Shown piece after piece: positions 1-6,828 of a stretch of DNA of 10,678 bases. The translations under genes were made by a program, and so were the position numbers. The stretch spans positions 21,849 through 32,526 of the forward strand of contig PMYF01000814.1 of assembly GCA_003171295.1 (NCBI GenBank), read 5' to 3'. The stretch comes from Acidobacteriota bacterium (GTDB lineage: Bacteria > Acidobacteriota > Terriglobia > UBA7540). Within the stretch, counting starts at the first letter, position 1. Each line of letters begins with the position of its first letter. Below the pieces are notes generated by a model. That model saw only the letters and a list, made by a program, of their open reading frames with translations, made no database searches and was not told where the DNA came from.

Positions 1-543
1 CTCTGGTGGCGCTGGTATTGGGATTTCGGCGGCGGCATCCTTACGGACCTGCTCACGCACTGGATTGACGTCATCCAGTGGTACATGGAGCAACCCGCCC
101 CCAAGACCGCCACCACCGTGGGCGGCCTTTACCGCATGAAGTGGCAGTGCCCCGACACCGTCACCGCTGTTTATGAGTTCCCCGGCGACTTCATGGTGAC
201 CTTCACCGGGTCCATCAACAGCGGCGTGGACGACGGTGGCATCGAATTCTGCGGCAGCGAGGCGACACTCAAAATCGACCGTGCCCGCCTGGCCGTGTAT
301 CCGGAAGGCCTGGCATCGGTGCCCGGCACACTCGCGCCGGAGCCGGAAATCCTGGTGCGCTCCGAGCACGATGGAGCGCTTGATAATGTGAAGAACTTCG
401 TGGATTGTATGCGCACGCGAAAACCTCCCAATGCCAATATTCACGCAGGCTTCGAGGCGGCGCGGACATCCTGGATCGGCAACCTCGCTCTGAAGCACGG
501 CATGAAAGTCGCCTGGGACGGTGTGAAAGGCAGGGTGGCATGA
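1..543 (+). CDS. Gfo/Idh/MocA-family oxidoreductase, C-terminal part (5' truncated by window)
   Basis: The frame is open from base 1 and ends at TGA 541-543, giving 180 residues of the C-terminal domain of an NAD(P)-dependent sugar or inositol dehydrogenase-like protein. The fragment contains DFGGGILTDLLTHWID (residues 8-23), which fits the family's GGG-x-L-x-D-x-x-x-H pattern; D16 and H20 of the fragment correspond to the catalytic Asp/His pair. The rest (GTLAPEPEIL, then the closing segment with DNVKNFVDCMRTRKPPNA) is the usual substrate-domain sheet followed by the end of this family, including the conserved 'F..C.R....P' motif. The N-terminal Rossmann domain lies outside the window, so the substrate cannot be named. 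The stop overlaps the start of the M48 protease gene (ATGA), suggesting co-transcription. Many such proteins in acidobacteria and planctomycetes are secreted, but the N-terminus is not visible here. Confidence 0.9.
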   Translation, partial: LWWRWYWDFGGGILTDLLTHWIDVIQWYMEQPAPKTATTVGGLYRMKWQCPDTVTAVYEFPGDFMVTFTGSINSGVDDGGIEFCGSEATLKIDRARLAVYPEGLASVPGTLAPEPEILVRSEHDGALDNVKNFVDCMRTRKPPNANIHAGFEAARTSWIGNLALKHGMKVAWDGVKGRVA

Positions 544-1430
544 TGAGACGCACGCTTCTCTCTCGGAGGGCGGCCAGAGGCGTGGGAATTCTGTTTTTCC
601 TGGCCGTATTTGTGGGGCTGCAGCTTCGCGCCGAGGAGCCGACTCCCTCCAAGGCCATCTACAATACATTCAGTGACGAGGAAGAGATGGCGACGGGCCG
701 CAAGGCGGCGGAGGAAACCGAGAAACAAATGCCGATATTGGACGCTCCGCTGCTGACGCGATCCCTCAATGACGTGGGCCAGAAAGTGGCCCAGGCTTCC
801 CGCCGGCCCCGACTCCAATACTCTTTCAAAATAGTGAATACTGACTCGGTTAATGCCTTCTCACTGCCCGGGGGATACGTCTACGTCCATCGCGGCATCC
901 TCGACTTCGTCCTGAACGAGAGCGAGTTGGCAGGGGTGCTGGCCCACGAGGTCGGCCACGTGGTGGCTTACCACAGCATGAACGACGTGGCGCGGCGCGC
1001 GCTAGTCGACCGGGGGATCTATGAAGGCAAGAAGGCCGGGTTACTCAGCGATCAGCAGGTCACCGATATGATGGAGCGGTACGGTGGGCCTATTCTCCTC
1101 TTCGTGGACCGCAAATTCAACCGCGAGGAGGAGTCGGAAGCCGACATGTTTGGTTTCTACAACGCCATCCGTGCCGGCTACGACCCGCAAGGACTGATTG
1201 CCACGCTGGGGCGGCTCAGCAAGTTCACGGGAAATCCCACGCTCGTGGAGGGTTTGCTCATGAACCACCCGCTCCCCCGCGAACGGGTCCAGGCGCTGCG
1301 CGAGGAACTGAAGCAGAATCCGCCTCCGACAGGTCTTGAGAAAGACAGCCTGGCGTTCCGGGCCGCCAAGCTGGGGATGAAATCACTGCCGCCGGCTCCG
1401 CCGCCCCTGCCGAAAAAACCGACCCAGTGA
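540..1430 (+). CDS. M48-family zinc metalloprotease, exported
   Basis: The 296-residue protein starts at ATG 540, overlapping the upstream stop; a second in-frame ATG at 543 is equally possible. A longer frame exists upstream but lies inside the oxidoreductase gene. The N-terminus is basic (MMRRTLLSRRAARG), followed by a hydrophobic segment of about 15 residues ending near residue 32, so it is a signal peptide or membrane anchor; no lipobox cysteine is visible. The zinc site is H136-E-V-G-H140, with the third ligand E198 in the downstream ESEAD motif. The segment SVNAFSLPGGYVYVHRGIL before the HExxH helix is typical of the periplasmic BepA/LoiP/Oma1-like branch of M48. There is a proline-rich C-terminal tail after about residue 260. 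Expected role: peptidase or quality control of envelope proteins; the real substrates are unknown. The functional link to the upstream oxidoreductase is only positional. Confidence 0.92.
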   Translation: MMRRTLLSRRAARGVGILFFLAVFVGLQLRAEEPTPSKAIYNTFSDEEEMATGRKAAEETEKQMPILDAPLLTRSLNDVGQKVAQASRRPRLQYSFKIVNTDSVNAFSLPGGYVYVHRGILDFVLNESELAGVLAHEVGHVVAYHSMNDVARRALVDRGIYEGKKAGLLSDQQVTDMMERYGGPILLFVDRKFNREEESEADMFGFYNAIRAGYDPQGLIATLGRLSKFTGNPTLVEGLLMNHPLPRERVQALREELKQNPPPTGLEKDSLAFRAAKLGMKSLPPAPPPLPKKPTQ

Positions 1431-1438
1431 AGCCGCAC

Positions 1439-1466
1439 CTCGGCTGGGGGCGCGCCAGCTTCCGAG
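1439..1466. terminator. possible hairpin between convergent genes
   Basis: In the 71-bp gap between the convergent protease and symporter genes, a GC-rich inverted repeat can form: CTCGG at 1439-1443 pairs with CCGAG at 1462-1466, and inside it GCTGG pairs with CCAGC around a GGGCGCG loop. There is no T-run on either side, so it is not a canonical intrinsic terminator. It may act as a bidirectional transcript end or be chance in GC-rich DNA. Confidence 0.25.
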
Positions 1467-1501
1467 CCGCCCGCACGCGCAATCGAGCGCACCGATCCCG
1501 G

Positions 1502-3109
1502 TCAATAAAATACCCAGTTTAAAATCACCAATCCCACGGCGACCACCCCCGCGAAGATCCACGCGCCCTTCATGCCCGAACCGTCGCGCCCGGCCTCGCC
1601 CGCGCCTGACCGGTACACCAACCCTGCCAGTTCCGCGGCCGGCTTTCGCGGTGTCACCAGGCTCACGCCGGCGGTCACCAGGAAACAGACGCTCCACGCG
1701 CACATGGCGCCGTAAAAGTTGGCCGCCATATCGCTGCCGTAAGGCAGCCAGTGAAAATGATAAGCGAGGTAATGGGCCAGGCCCGCCAGGGTCCCCGCCA
1801 CCAACCCCACGAAGCCGCCCGCGGGCGTCGCCCACAGCGTAAACATTCCCAGAAGGAATGTCGCAAAGAGGGGCGCGTTAAAGAACGAAAAGAGCAATTG
1901 GACATAGTCCATCAGGTTGTTGAAGTGGAGAACAATATAGGCCGTCCCGACGCTAAGCAGGACTCCCGCGATCGTGGCCGTGCGGCCCACGGCGAGGTAA
2001 TGACGGTCGGACCTGCCCCGCACCCAGTACGCCTGATAAAGATCGTATGTGAAAACCGTGTTGAAGGCCGTCACGTTCCCGGCCATGCCCGACATGAAGC
2101 TGGCCAGCATGGCCGTGACACCCAGACCCAGCAGCCCATGCGAGTAATAACGGGCCATCAGGGTGGGCAGCGCCAAATCATATCGCGCTGTTATACTTTG
2201 AGGATAAAGTGCCACCGCGAACAGCCCCGGCAGCACCACGAGGGCGGGAAAAAAGAGTTTGACCACCGCCCCCAGCAGTGGCGTTTGGACGGCAGCCGCG
2301 GCGCTTTTCGCCGCCAGGGCGCGCTGGATCAACAGGAAATCCGTGCACCAATATCCGAAGCTCAAAACGAATCCCAGCCCCAAAACATTCCCGACGCCGT
2401 CCATGGCCGCGCTGAAAGGGCTGGCCACGGGCAAGCCTTTCCAGGTGTGGCTGAGGGCGGGTGGCAGTGCGTGCGCCAAGCCCGTCCAACCGTGCATCTC
2501 GCGCAGGCCGTAAAACACCAATGGCGAAAGCCCCGCCACAATCAGAATGAACTGCAGCACCTCGTTGTAGATTGACGCCGTCAGGCCGCCCAGCACGATA
2601 TAGACCAGCACCACAGCAGCCCCCACACAGGCGCTGGTCGCGAACCCCCAACCCAGCAGGGTCCCCAAAACAATGGCCATGGCGTAGAGACTGATACCGC
2701 TCACCAATACCATCATGGTGGCGAAGGCCAGAGCGTTGAAGGCCCGCGTGGCTTCTCCGTAACGCATTTTCAAGAATTCCGGTACGCTGCGCACCCGGCT
2801 TCGGTAATAGATGGGCATCATGAACAGCGAAAGGAACAACATGGCGGGGATGGCCCCCAGCCAATAGAAGTGATTAGCACGGGCGCCATACTTGGCGCTC
2901 GTGGAAATCATGCCCATGATTTCCAGCGCGCCGCAGTTGGCGGCGACAAAGGCGATGCCGGTCACGGCCACGGGGAGCGAGCGTCCCGCCAGGAAAAAGT
3001 CCGTGGTGGAGACCATCCGCCGTCGCAGGCGATATCCGACGAAGAGGATGGCGAGGAAATATCCGGCAACAATCGCGTAATCCAGCACATTGAGACCGAG
3101 AGGATGCAA
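1502..3109 (-). CDS. sodium:solute symporter (SSS family, SGLT-like)
   Basis: This 535-residue multi-spanning inner-membrane protein is the usual length for the solute:sodium symporter family (LeuT fold, about 13-14 helices). Family hallmarks seen: DFFLAGRSLPVAVTGIAF near residues 37-54, the motif VRSVPEFLKMRYG after the third helix (about 107-119), and GGLTASIYNEVLQF in the region that in SSS proteins carries 'GG..AV..TD..Q'. The best start is TTG at 3109: AGGAG (plus-strand 3118-3122) sits 8 nt before it, and the next in-frame Met is only reached after the first helix. It most likely imports a sugar, sugar acid or similar small solute with Na+; the substrate cannot be read from sequence. 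The gene follows a 66-codon membrane-protein gene by 60 bp on the same strand, and the nearby sugar-catabolism remnants suggest a carbohydrate role. Confidence 0.92.
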   Translation of the reverse strand: MHPLGLNVLDYAIVAGYFLAILFVGYRLRRRMVSTTDFFLAGRSLPVAVTGIAFVAANCGALEIMGMISTSAKYGARANHFYWLGAIPAMLFLSLFMMPIYYRSRVRSVPEFLKMRYGEATRAFNALAFATMMVLVSGISLYAMAIVLGTLLGWGFATSACVGAAVVLVYIVLGGLTASIYNEVLQFILIVAGLSPLVFYGLREMHGWTGLAHALPPALSHTWKGLPVASPFSAAMDGVGNVLGLGFVLSFGYWCTDFLLIQRALAAKSAAAAVQTPLLGAVVKLFFPALVVLPGLFAVALYPQSITARYDLALPTLMARYYSHGLLGLGVTAMLASFMSGMAGNVTAFNTVFTYDLYQAYWVRGRSDRHYLAVGRTATIAGVLLSVGTAYIVLHFNNLMDYVQLLFSFFNAPLFATFLLGMFTLWATPAGGFVGLVAGTLAGLAHYLAYHFHWLPYGSDMAANFYGAMCAWSVCFLVTAGVSLVTPRKPAAELAGLVYRSGAGEAGRDGSGMKGAWIFAGVVAVGLVILNWVFY

Positions 3110-3169
3110 GCAGTCGACTCCTATAGGGCGCGCCTCCCAGGGCCCGCCGCAGACTCGGGCGCCGGGAAC

Positions 3170-3370
3170 TCAGGCGTGACGCGGCCCGCGGACAATTCGG
3201 GCAGGAAGAGTAATGATGGCTCTAAGCAGTTCAAACGCGCCGTCGACGGCAATCCCCAACAGCCGAAACGGGAGCAGCAAGATCCAGACCAGCGGGTAAA
3301 GCACGAGTGCCAGGAGCGCCAGCGGCCAGCACAAAAACAATAGGATACACCAGAGCAAGAACCTCATCAT
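3170..3370 (-). CDS. small hydrophobic membrane protein upstream of SSS symporter
   Basis: A 66-residue protein starting at ATG 3370, with GGGAGG (plus-strand 3379-3384) 8 nt upstream, which supports it as a real gene. It is mostly membrane: one long hydrophobic stretch (residues 3-28, rich in Leu/Trp), a second from about 30 to 45, and a basic C-terminus (PARIVRGPRHA). It lies 60 bp ahead of the symporter in the same direction, so it is probably co-transcribed and may be a small partner of the transporter; I do not recognise a named family. Its start overlaps the stop of the epimerase stub (ATGA). Confidence 0.65.
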   Translation of the reverse strand: MMRFLLWCILLFLCWPLALLALVLYPLVWILLLPFRLLGIAVDGAFELLRAIITLPARIVRGPRHA

Positions 3371-3522
3371 GCGGATTGCCTCCCAGGGAAATCGCTCCCT
3401 ATTCTACGCGGGAAAGGCGCCGAGTGCGCCAGCAGTTTCTGCACGACGACTTTTCCGATGGCACCGAAACCGCCCGTGATCAGTATTGCCTGGTACTGCA
3501 GACCATCCTGAGCAAATGCCAT
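3367..3522 (-). pseudogene. N-terminal stub of NAD(P)-binding epimerase/SDR
   Basis: A 51-codon frame starts at ATG 3522 behind GAGGGG (plus-strand 3528-3533). It encodes a complete first Rossmann strand, glycine loop and helix: AILITGGFGAIGKVVVQKLL, with the GxxGxxG pattern of extended SDR/NAD-dependent epimerases. After about residue 35 the homology stops and the frame ends at TGA 3369-3367, just where the small membrane-protein gene begins. Intact members of this family have about 300 residues, so roughly 85% of the gene, including the YxxxK active site, is gone. The kept start and ribosome-binding site may still drive translation that is coupled to the next gene through the ATGA overlap. 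I take it as a deletion remnant rather than a functional small protein. Confidence 0.65.
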
Positions 3523-3616
3523 GGTTTCCCCTCGCTGCCCTGAATTCAGATGGTCCCTGGAGAGTGAGATCATAGACCCAGAACCATCCGCCAGGCGGCG
3601 GGTATACACCCAGCGA
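3523..3616. other. intergenic stretch without recognised gene
   Basis: The region between the epimerase stub start and the inverted-repeat element has no coding signal I can support. It must carry the minus-strand promoter for the stub, small protein and symporter if these are still expressed, but no convincing -35/-10 pair was found by eye. Confidence 0.4.
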
Positions 3617-3664
3617 GGTAGTGTCCTAATTTGAAGAGCTACCCTTGAGGGAGTCGTAAAGGGG

Positions 3665-3684
3665 GTCGGAGCTTTAGCTCCGAC
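3665..3684. repeat. perfect hairpin 1 (GTCGGAGCT/AGCTCCGAC)
   Basis: A 9-bp perfect stem with a TT loop. Its stem begins with GTCGGA, as does the hairpin at 3765-3784, so the two hairpins mirror each other near the two ends of the element. Confidence 0.75.
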
Positions 3685-3705
3685 ATGGTCGTCCACACGC
3701 CGTCG

Positions 3706-3720
3706 GGGGCTTTAAGCCCC
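3706..3720. repeat. perfect hairpin 2 (GGGGCTT/AAGCCCC)
   Basis: A 7-bp perfect stem around a single T. It is directly followed by the 10-bp palindrome TGAAGCTTCA at 3721-3730. Confidence 0.7.
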
Positions 3721-3729
3721 TGAAGCTTC

Positions 3730-3745
3730 AGGGCCTGAAGGCCCT
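3730..3745. repeat. perfect hairpin 3 (AGGGCCT/AGGCCCT)
   Basis: A 7-bp perfect stem around GA, abutting the palindrome at 3721-3730. It shares the central CTGAAG with the hairpin at 3765-3784. Confidence 0.7.
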
Positions 3746-3764
3746 CTTTGAAGCCTGGGCTATT

Positions 3765-3784
3765 GTCGGACCTGAAGGTCCGAC
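3765..3784. repeat. perfect hairpin 4 (GTCGGACCT/AGGTCCGAC)
   Basis: A 9-bp perfect stem with a GA loop, the counterpart of the hairpin at 3665-3684: the outer six bases of both stems are GTCGGA. Confidence 0.75.
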
Positions 3785-3901
3785 CCCCTTTCCGATAGTC
3801 ACGCAGCCATATTGGGACACTACCATCCACCGAATGTTGCTTTACTTTCCTGGTTTTCTTTGGTATTTGGCTGCTTACGAAAGCATGGGGTGTACCGAAT
3901 C

Positions 3902-4162
3902 ATGAGAATCACAGACATCAGAACCCTCGTCGTTTACGCCCAAATGCGCAATCGGGTGTTCGTCAAGGTGGAGACGGACGGACCGTGGCGTTTCGATGTG
4001 GTTAAGGCCCACCTGGAGACCAAAGAGTGTTACTGGTTGCCCATCGGGGAACCAGGATTGGGCGCCGAGATCGACGAAGCTGAAGCACGCAAGCACCCCT
4101 TCGAGCAGGAAGTGTTCCACCAAAATGTCTTCCACGCCGACGGTTCGGTGGCCGAATGGTGA
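3902..4162 (+). pseudogene. galactonate dehydratase-like (enolase superfamily) gene with internal deletion
   Basis: An 86-codon frame from ATG 3902 to TGA 4160-4162. Residues 1-26 (MRITDIRTLVVYAQMRNRVF, then VKVETD) are the typical start of mandelate racemase/muconate lactonizing enzyme proteins of the D-galactonate dehydratase type. From GPWRFDVVKAH onward, through LPIGEPGLGAEIDEAEA to RKHPFEQEV, it is the typical C-terminal end of the same family. The approximately 300 residues between, including the metal-binding Asp/Glu ligands and catalytic His, are absent, and the two ends are joined in frame. The product cannot be catalytic. It sits 70 bp upstream of the RhaT-like transporter gene, so the ancestral unit was probably a dehydratase-transporter pair for sugar-acid use. 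A longer frame reaching back to 3812 begins inside the inverted-repeat element and is not the native start. Confidence 0.8.
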
Positions 4163-4231
4163 AGTCCACATTTGTTGTAGTTTTCAATTTCATCCTTGAT
4201 CGTTTCTCGCCTCGTGGGGGTCTCCACATTC

Positions 4232-5260
4232 ATGAATAATCATTTCTGGCTTGGAATGGCCGTGATACTTCTCAGTGGCCTGATGAACGGCGGGTTCTCA
4301 CTACCCATGAAATACTCCCGGAGTTGGAAGTGGGAGAATACCTGGCTGGTTTATTCCCTAGTCGCGTTATGCCTGGTTCCCTGGGCGCTGGCCTTCGGGT
4401 TGGTGCCGGGACTTACGCATGTCTATGCGGGCGTGGGGCGACGGGCGCTTCTCCTGCCGGTACTTTTCGGCCTGCTCTGGGGAACTGCCCAGGCGACTTT
4501 CGGAATCAGCTTGCGGTTAGTCGGGGTCGCCTTGACCTTCGCCGTCGTCTCCGGACTCGCCAGCCTTTCAGGATCGCTGGTGCCCCTGCTGGCCTTCCAT
4601 CCCGCTGACCTCCTCCGCCCGCGAGGACTCCTCCTGCTTCTTAGCATCCCCTTTTTGCTCGTAGGCTTGATTCTCTATGCCTATGCCGGCCGCCGGCGGG
4701 AGAACGAGCAGGCCACGCAGAATACCGATGCTCCGACACGGAAGAGTCGCTTCTCCACCGGAATGGCCCTGTGCATTTTCACGGGAATCTTCGGCTCAAG
4801 TTTCAACCTGGGATTCGCCTTTGGCGGCGACGTGATTCGCGGCAGCATGCAGCAGGGCGCCGGACCTCTCACCTCCACTTATGCCGTATGGGGCCTGGTC
4901 CTGGGGACCGGTTTCATTCCGAACCTGGTTTACTGTATCTACCTACTCGCCCGGAATCGCACGGCGAACCTGTTCGGGCAAAGCGGCTGGCCCAGGGAGG
5001 CCGCCCTCGCGATCGTTATGGGGTTGACCTGGGTTACGGCGATCCTCACTTACGGAATTGGAGCCACGCTGGTTGGTTCTTACGGAACCTCGATTGGGTT
5101 CATGCTGTTCCTCGCCTCTAGTATCCTCTTTGCCAACCTCGCCGGGTTGATAACCGGTGAGTGGAAGGGCACCAGCGCCCGGACCCGGAGGTTCCTCATC
5201 GCGGCCGTCGCCTTCATCCTGGTTGCTGTGATAGTTCTAAACCTCGGCGGCCTTTTCTGA
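4232..5260 (+). CDS. RhaT-family sugar:proton symporter
   Basis: A 342-residue polytopic inner-membrane protein, nearly the same length as E. coli RhaT (344). It begins with MNNHFWLGMAVILLSGLMNG and continues with GGFSLPMKYSRSWKWENTWL, the characteristic RhaT/GlcU-like opening, in which the small Gly/Asn-rich first helix is followed by a 'PMK' and aromatic-rich motif. About ten hydrophobic helices follow, with a basic cytoplasmic loop around residues 150-175 (AGRRRENEQ). The ATG at 4232 is preferred because family homology starts there; an upstream frame extends to 4196. The ribosome site is weak (GGGGG about 14 nt upstream). Likely function: proton-coupled uptake of L-rhamnose or a related sugar/sugar acid; specificity is unproven. 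It follows the deleted dehydratase gene on the same strand, so it may have lost its metabolic partner. Confidence 0.88.
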   Translation: MNNHFWLGMAVILLSGLMNGGFSLPMKYSRSWKWENTWLVYSLVALCLVPWALAFGLVPGLTHVYAGVGRRALLLPVLFGLLWGTAQATFGISLRLVGVALTFAVVSGLASLSGSLVPLLAFHPADLLRPRGLLLLLSIPFLLVGLILYAYAGRRRENEQATQNTDAPTRKSRFSTGMALCIFTGIFGSSFNLGFAFGGDVIRGSMQQGAGPLTSTYAVWGLVLGTGFIPNLVYCIYLLARNRTANLFGQSGWPREAALAIVMGLTWVTAILTYGIGATLVGSYGTSIGFMLFLASSILFANLAGLITGEWKGTSARTRRFLIAAVAFILVAVIVLNLGGLF

Positions 5261-5335
5261 AAGCGGCACAAGTGGCGGCAGGGAGGAGTATGCTTCCTGC
5301 TTCGCGGCGACTATGCTTATCATCCCCCCTCCGGG

Positions 5336-5341
5336 TACAAT
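5336..5341 (+). promoter_or_regulatory. possible -10 box upstream of kdpD
   Basis: TACAAT lies 23 nt ahead of the TTG start, in the 104-bp gap after the transporter gene, preceded by GGG. No matching -35 box is seen at 16-18 bp. The same GGGTACAAT string recurs at 7553-7561 after kdpE, so it may be either a lineage-specific promoter feature or chance. Confidence 0.25.
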
Positions 5342-5364
5342 GCAGGGGCTCCTGAGGTCCTCCC

Positions 5365-6828
5365 TTGACGAAGGTGTTACTTGCCCGGGTGTTCAAGTTG
5401 TTCCGCGTGCTGGGCGCGCTGGGACTGGTCGGGGGCGTCACGTTTCTTTACACCCGAGGGGTCAGCGTCAACAACGTGACGGTGGCCCTGACCTTCCTGC
5501 TCGTTGTCTTGGTGGTGGCCACGCGCTGGGGCTTGCTGGAAGCACTGGCGGCTTCGGTCGCCGGCATGCTCTGCTTCAACTACTTCTTTCTGCCCCCCAT
5601 TGGGACCTTGACGATTGCGGACCCTCAGAACTGGGCTGCCCTCTTTGCCTTTGTAGTGACCGCGCTAATCGCCAGCGAACTTTCGGCGCGCGCACAAAAG
5701 CAAGCGGCCCAATCCACTCGCCGCCAACGCGAACTGGAGCGGCTCTACACGTTGAGCCGTAATCTGCTGCTGCTCGACAGCCGCGGGCCTCTCGCCCAGC
5801 AAATTGCCCATCAAGTTGCGCAGGTTTTTGAACTGCCGGGGGTCGCCTTCTTTGACCGCCTTAGTGACCGCATTCACCGGGCTGGGCCGCATGACATTCC
5901 CGTGGAGGACAGCAAGCTTCGGGACGCGGCGTTGCAGGGAACGGTTTTTCACGATGCCGCGGCGAGGACGACCGTCATGCCGATCAACCTGGGGGGTCCA
6001 CCGATTGGCAGCCTGGGGGTTCAAGGAACGTCGATTTCCGAGGCGGCTCTCCAATCCATCGCCAGCCTCACGGCCATCACCCTGGAGCGTGCCCACGTTC
6101 AGGATGTGGCTACGCGGGCCGAAGCCGCCCGGCAGAGCGACGAGTTGAAGTCCACGCTGCTCGACGCCTTGGCACACGAGTTCAAAACGCCGCTTACTCC
6201 CATCAAGGCAGCAGTGACCTCCATGCTCTCCGACGGCTGTTCCAGTCCAACCCATCAGGAACTCCTTCACATCATCAACGAGGAAACCGATCGCCTGAAC
6301 ACGATGCTGACCGAAGCCATCCAGATGTCTCGCATTGAAGCAGGCCAGGTCCAGTTGCGCCGGAGTCCCCAATCCATGAGCTCGCTGGTCCGCGCCCAAT
6401 TGGAGAGACTGGCGGAGAGCCTGGAAGGAAGAAATGTGGCCGTGGAGGTTCCCGAGAATCTGCCCCGGGTGAGTGCCGACCCGGAATTTATCGGCATCGT
6501 GATCTGGCAGTTGTTGAACAATGCCATGCGGTACACCCCTCCGGGCAGTCCCCTCACCCTCCGCGCCCATATGGAAGGAAGCGAAGTCGTCGTCAGTCTC
6601 GCCGACCGCGGGCCGGGAATTTCCGAGCCCGAGCAGCAACGGATTTTCGAAAAGTTCTACCGGGGGAAAGCGCATCGGGACCGGATTCCGGGCACGGGCG
6701 TCGGCCTCACCATTGCCCAGGAAATTGTGCGTGCCCATCACGGGAGAATCTGGGTGGAGAGCCAGCCCGGGAAAGGCGCCAAGTTTTCCTTCTCTGTCCC
6801 CTGCGCACCAAAGGAGTCTTCAGCTTGA
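5365..6828 (+). CDS. kdpD: KdpD-type sensor histidine kinase, short form
   Basis: A 487-residue membrane kinase. Domains in order: a DUF4118/KdpD transmembrane block (about residues 10-110, containing FNYFFLPPIGTLTIADPQNW, the KdpD signature), a coiled linker with RRQRELERLYTLSRNLL, a GAF-like domain (about 130-250), HisKA with H271 in ALAHEFKTPLTPIK, and HATPase with N386 (QLLNNAMRY), D414 (DRGPGIS), FEKFYRG and GTGVGLTIA from G443. Family role: it senses K+ limitation or osmotic upshift and phosphorylates KdpE. Full-length KdpD (about 900 residues) has N-terminal KdpD and Usp domains; both are missing here and the preceding DNA does not encode them. The start is TTG 5365 with GAGG about 7 nt upstream; GTG 5374 is an alternative. 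The stop overlaps the kdpE start. Confidence 0.9.
   Translation: MTKVLLARVFKLFRVLGALGLVGGVTFLYTRGVSVNNVTVALTFLLVVLVVATRWGLLEALAASVAGMLCFNYFFLPPIGTLTIADPQNWAALFAFVVTALIASELSARAQKQAAQSTRRQRELERLYTLSRNLLLLDSRGPLAQQIAHQVAQVFELPGVAFFDRLSDRIHRAGPHDIPVEDSKLRDAALQGTVFHDAAARTTVMPINLGGPPIGSLGVQGTSISEAALQSIASLTAITLERAHVQDVATRAEAARQSDELKSTLLDALAHEFKTPLTPIKAAVTSMLSDGCSSPTHQELLHIINEETDRLNTMLTEAIQMSRIEAGQVQLRRSPQSMSSLVRAQLERLAESLEGRNVAVEVPENLPRVSADPEFIGIVIWQLLNNAMRYTPPGSPLTLRAHMEGSEVVVSLADRGPGISEPEQQRIFEKFYRGKAHRDRIPGTGVGLTIAQEIVRAHHGRIWVESQPGKGAKFSFSVPCAPKESSA

Larger units (their letters stand above)
3617..3824. mobile_element. 208-bp MITE-like element with terminal inverted repeats and hairpin chain
   Basis: The ends match in inverted orientation: GGTAGTGTCCTAATTTG at 3617-3633 and, reading the other strand, GGTAGTGTCCCAATATG at 3824-3808 (15 of 17 identical). 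Inside, AAAGGGGGTCGGA at 3658-3670 is answered by its complement TCCGACCCCCTTT at about 3779-3791. The interior holds consecutive perfect hairpins: 3665-3684, 3706-3720, 3721-3730, 3730-3745 and 3765-3784. It encodes no transposase or other credible protein; the minus-strand frame crossing it is a by-product of the repeats. The layout is that of a non-autonomous inverted-repeat element. No clear target-site duplication was seen at the borders. It lies between two deletion-damaged genes. Confidence 0.7.

Noticed and set aside
1751..2575. Long plus-strand open frame (about 274 codons) opposite the SSS symporter
   Set aside because: It is antisense to a clear transporter gene, is rich in His/Gln/Arg with no family resemblance, and is a typical shadow frame of GC-rich coding DNA.
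3111..3133. CGACTCCTATAGGGCG flanked by SalI- and AscI-like sites, close to a T7 promoter (one base missing)
   Set aside because: It looked like a possible cloning-vector trace, but it contains the symporter's AGGAG ribosome site and flows into natural sequence on both sides, with no other vector sequence; coincidence is more likely. Checking raw reads for coverage breaks here would settle it.
3617..3824. CRISPR array or tandem repeat
   Set aside because: The hairpins differ in sequence and length, and there are no regular spacers or identical direct repeats.
3639..3830. 63-codon minus-strand frame across the inverted-repeat element
   Set aside because: Its sequence is generated by the hairpins themselves; such frames are common false hypothetical proteins in repeats.
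3812..3901. N-terminal extension of the dehydratase remnant beginning inside the element's right end
   Set aside because: Family homology begins at MRITDIRT (3902); the extension is repeat and spacer sequence.
5665..6741. Long minus-strand open frame (about 358 codons) opposite kdpD
   Set aside because: It mirrors the kinase codons, has no recognisable domain and no supported start; treated as a shadow.
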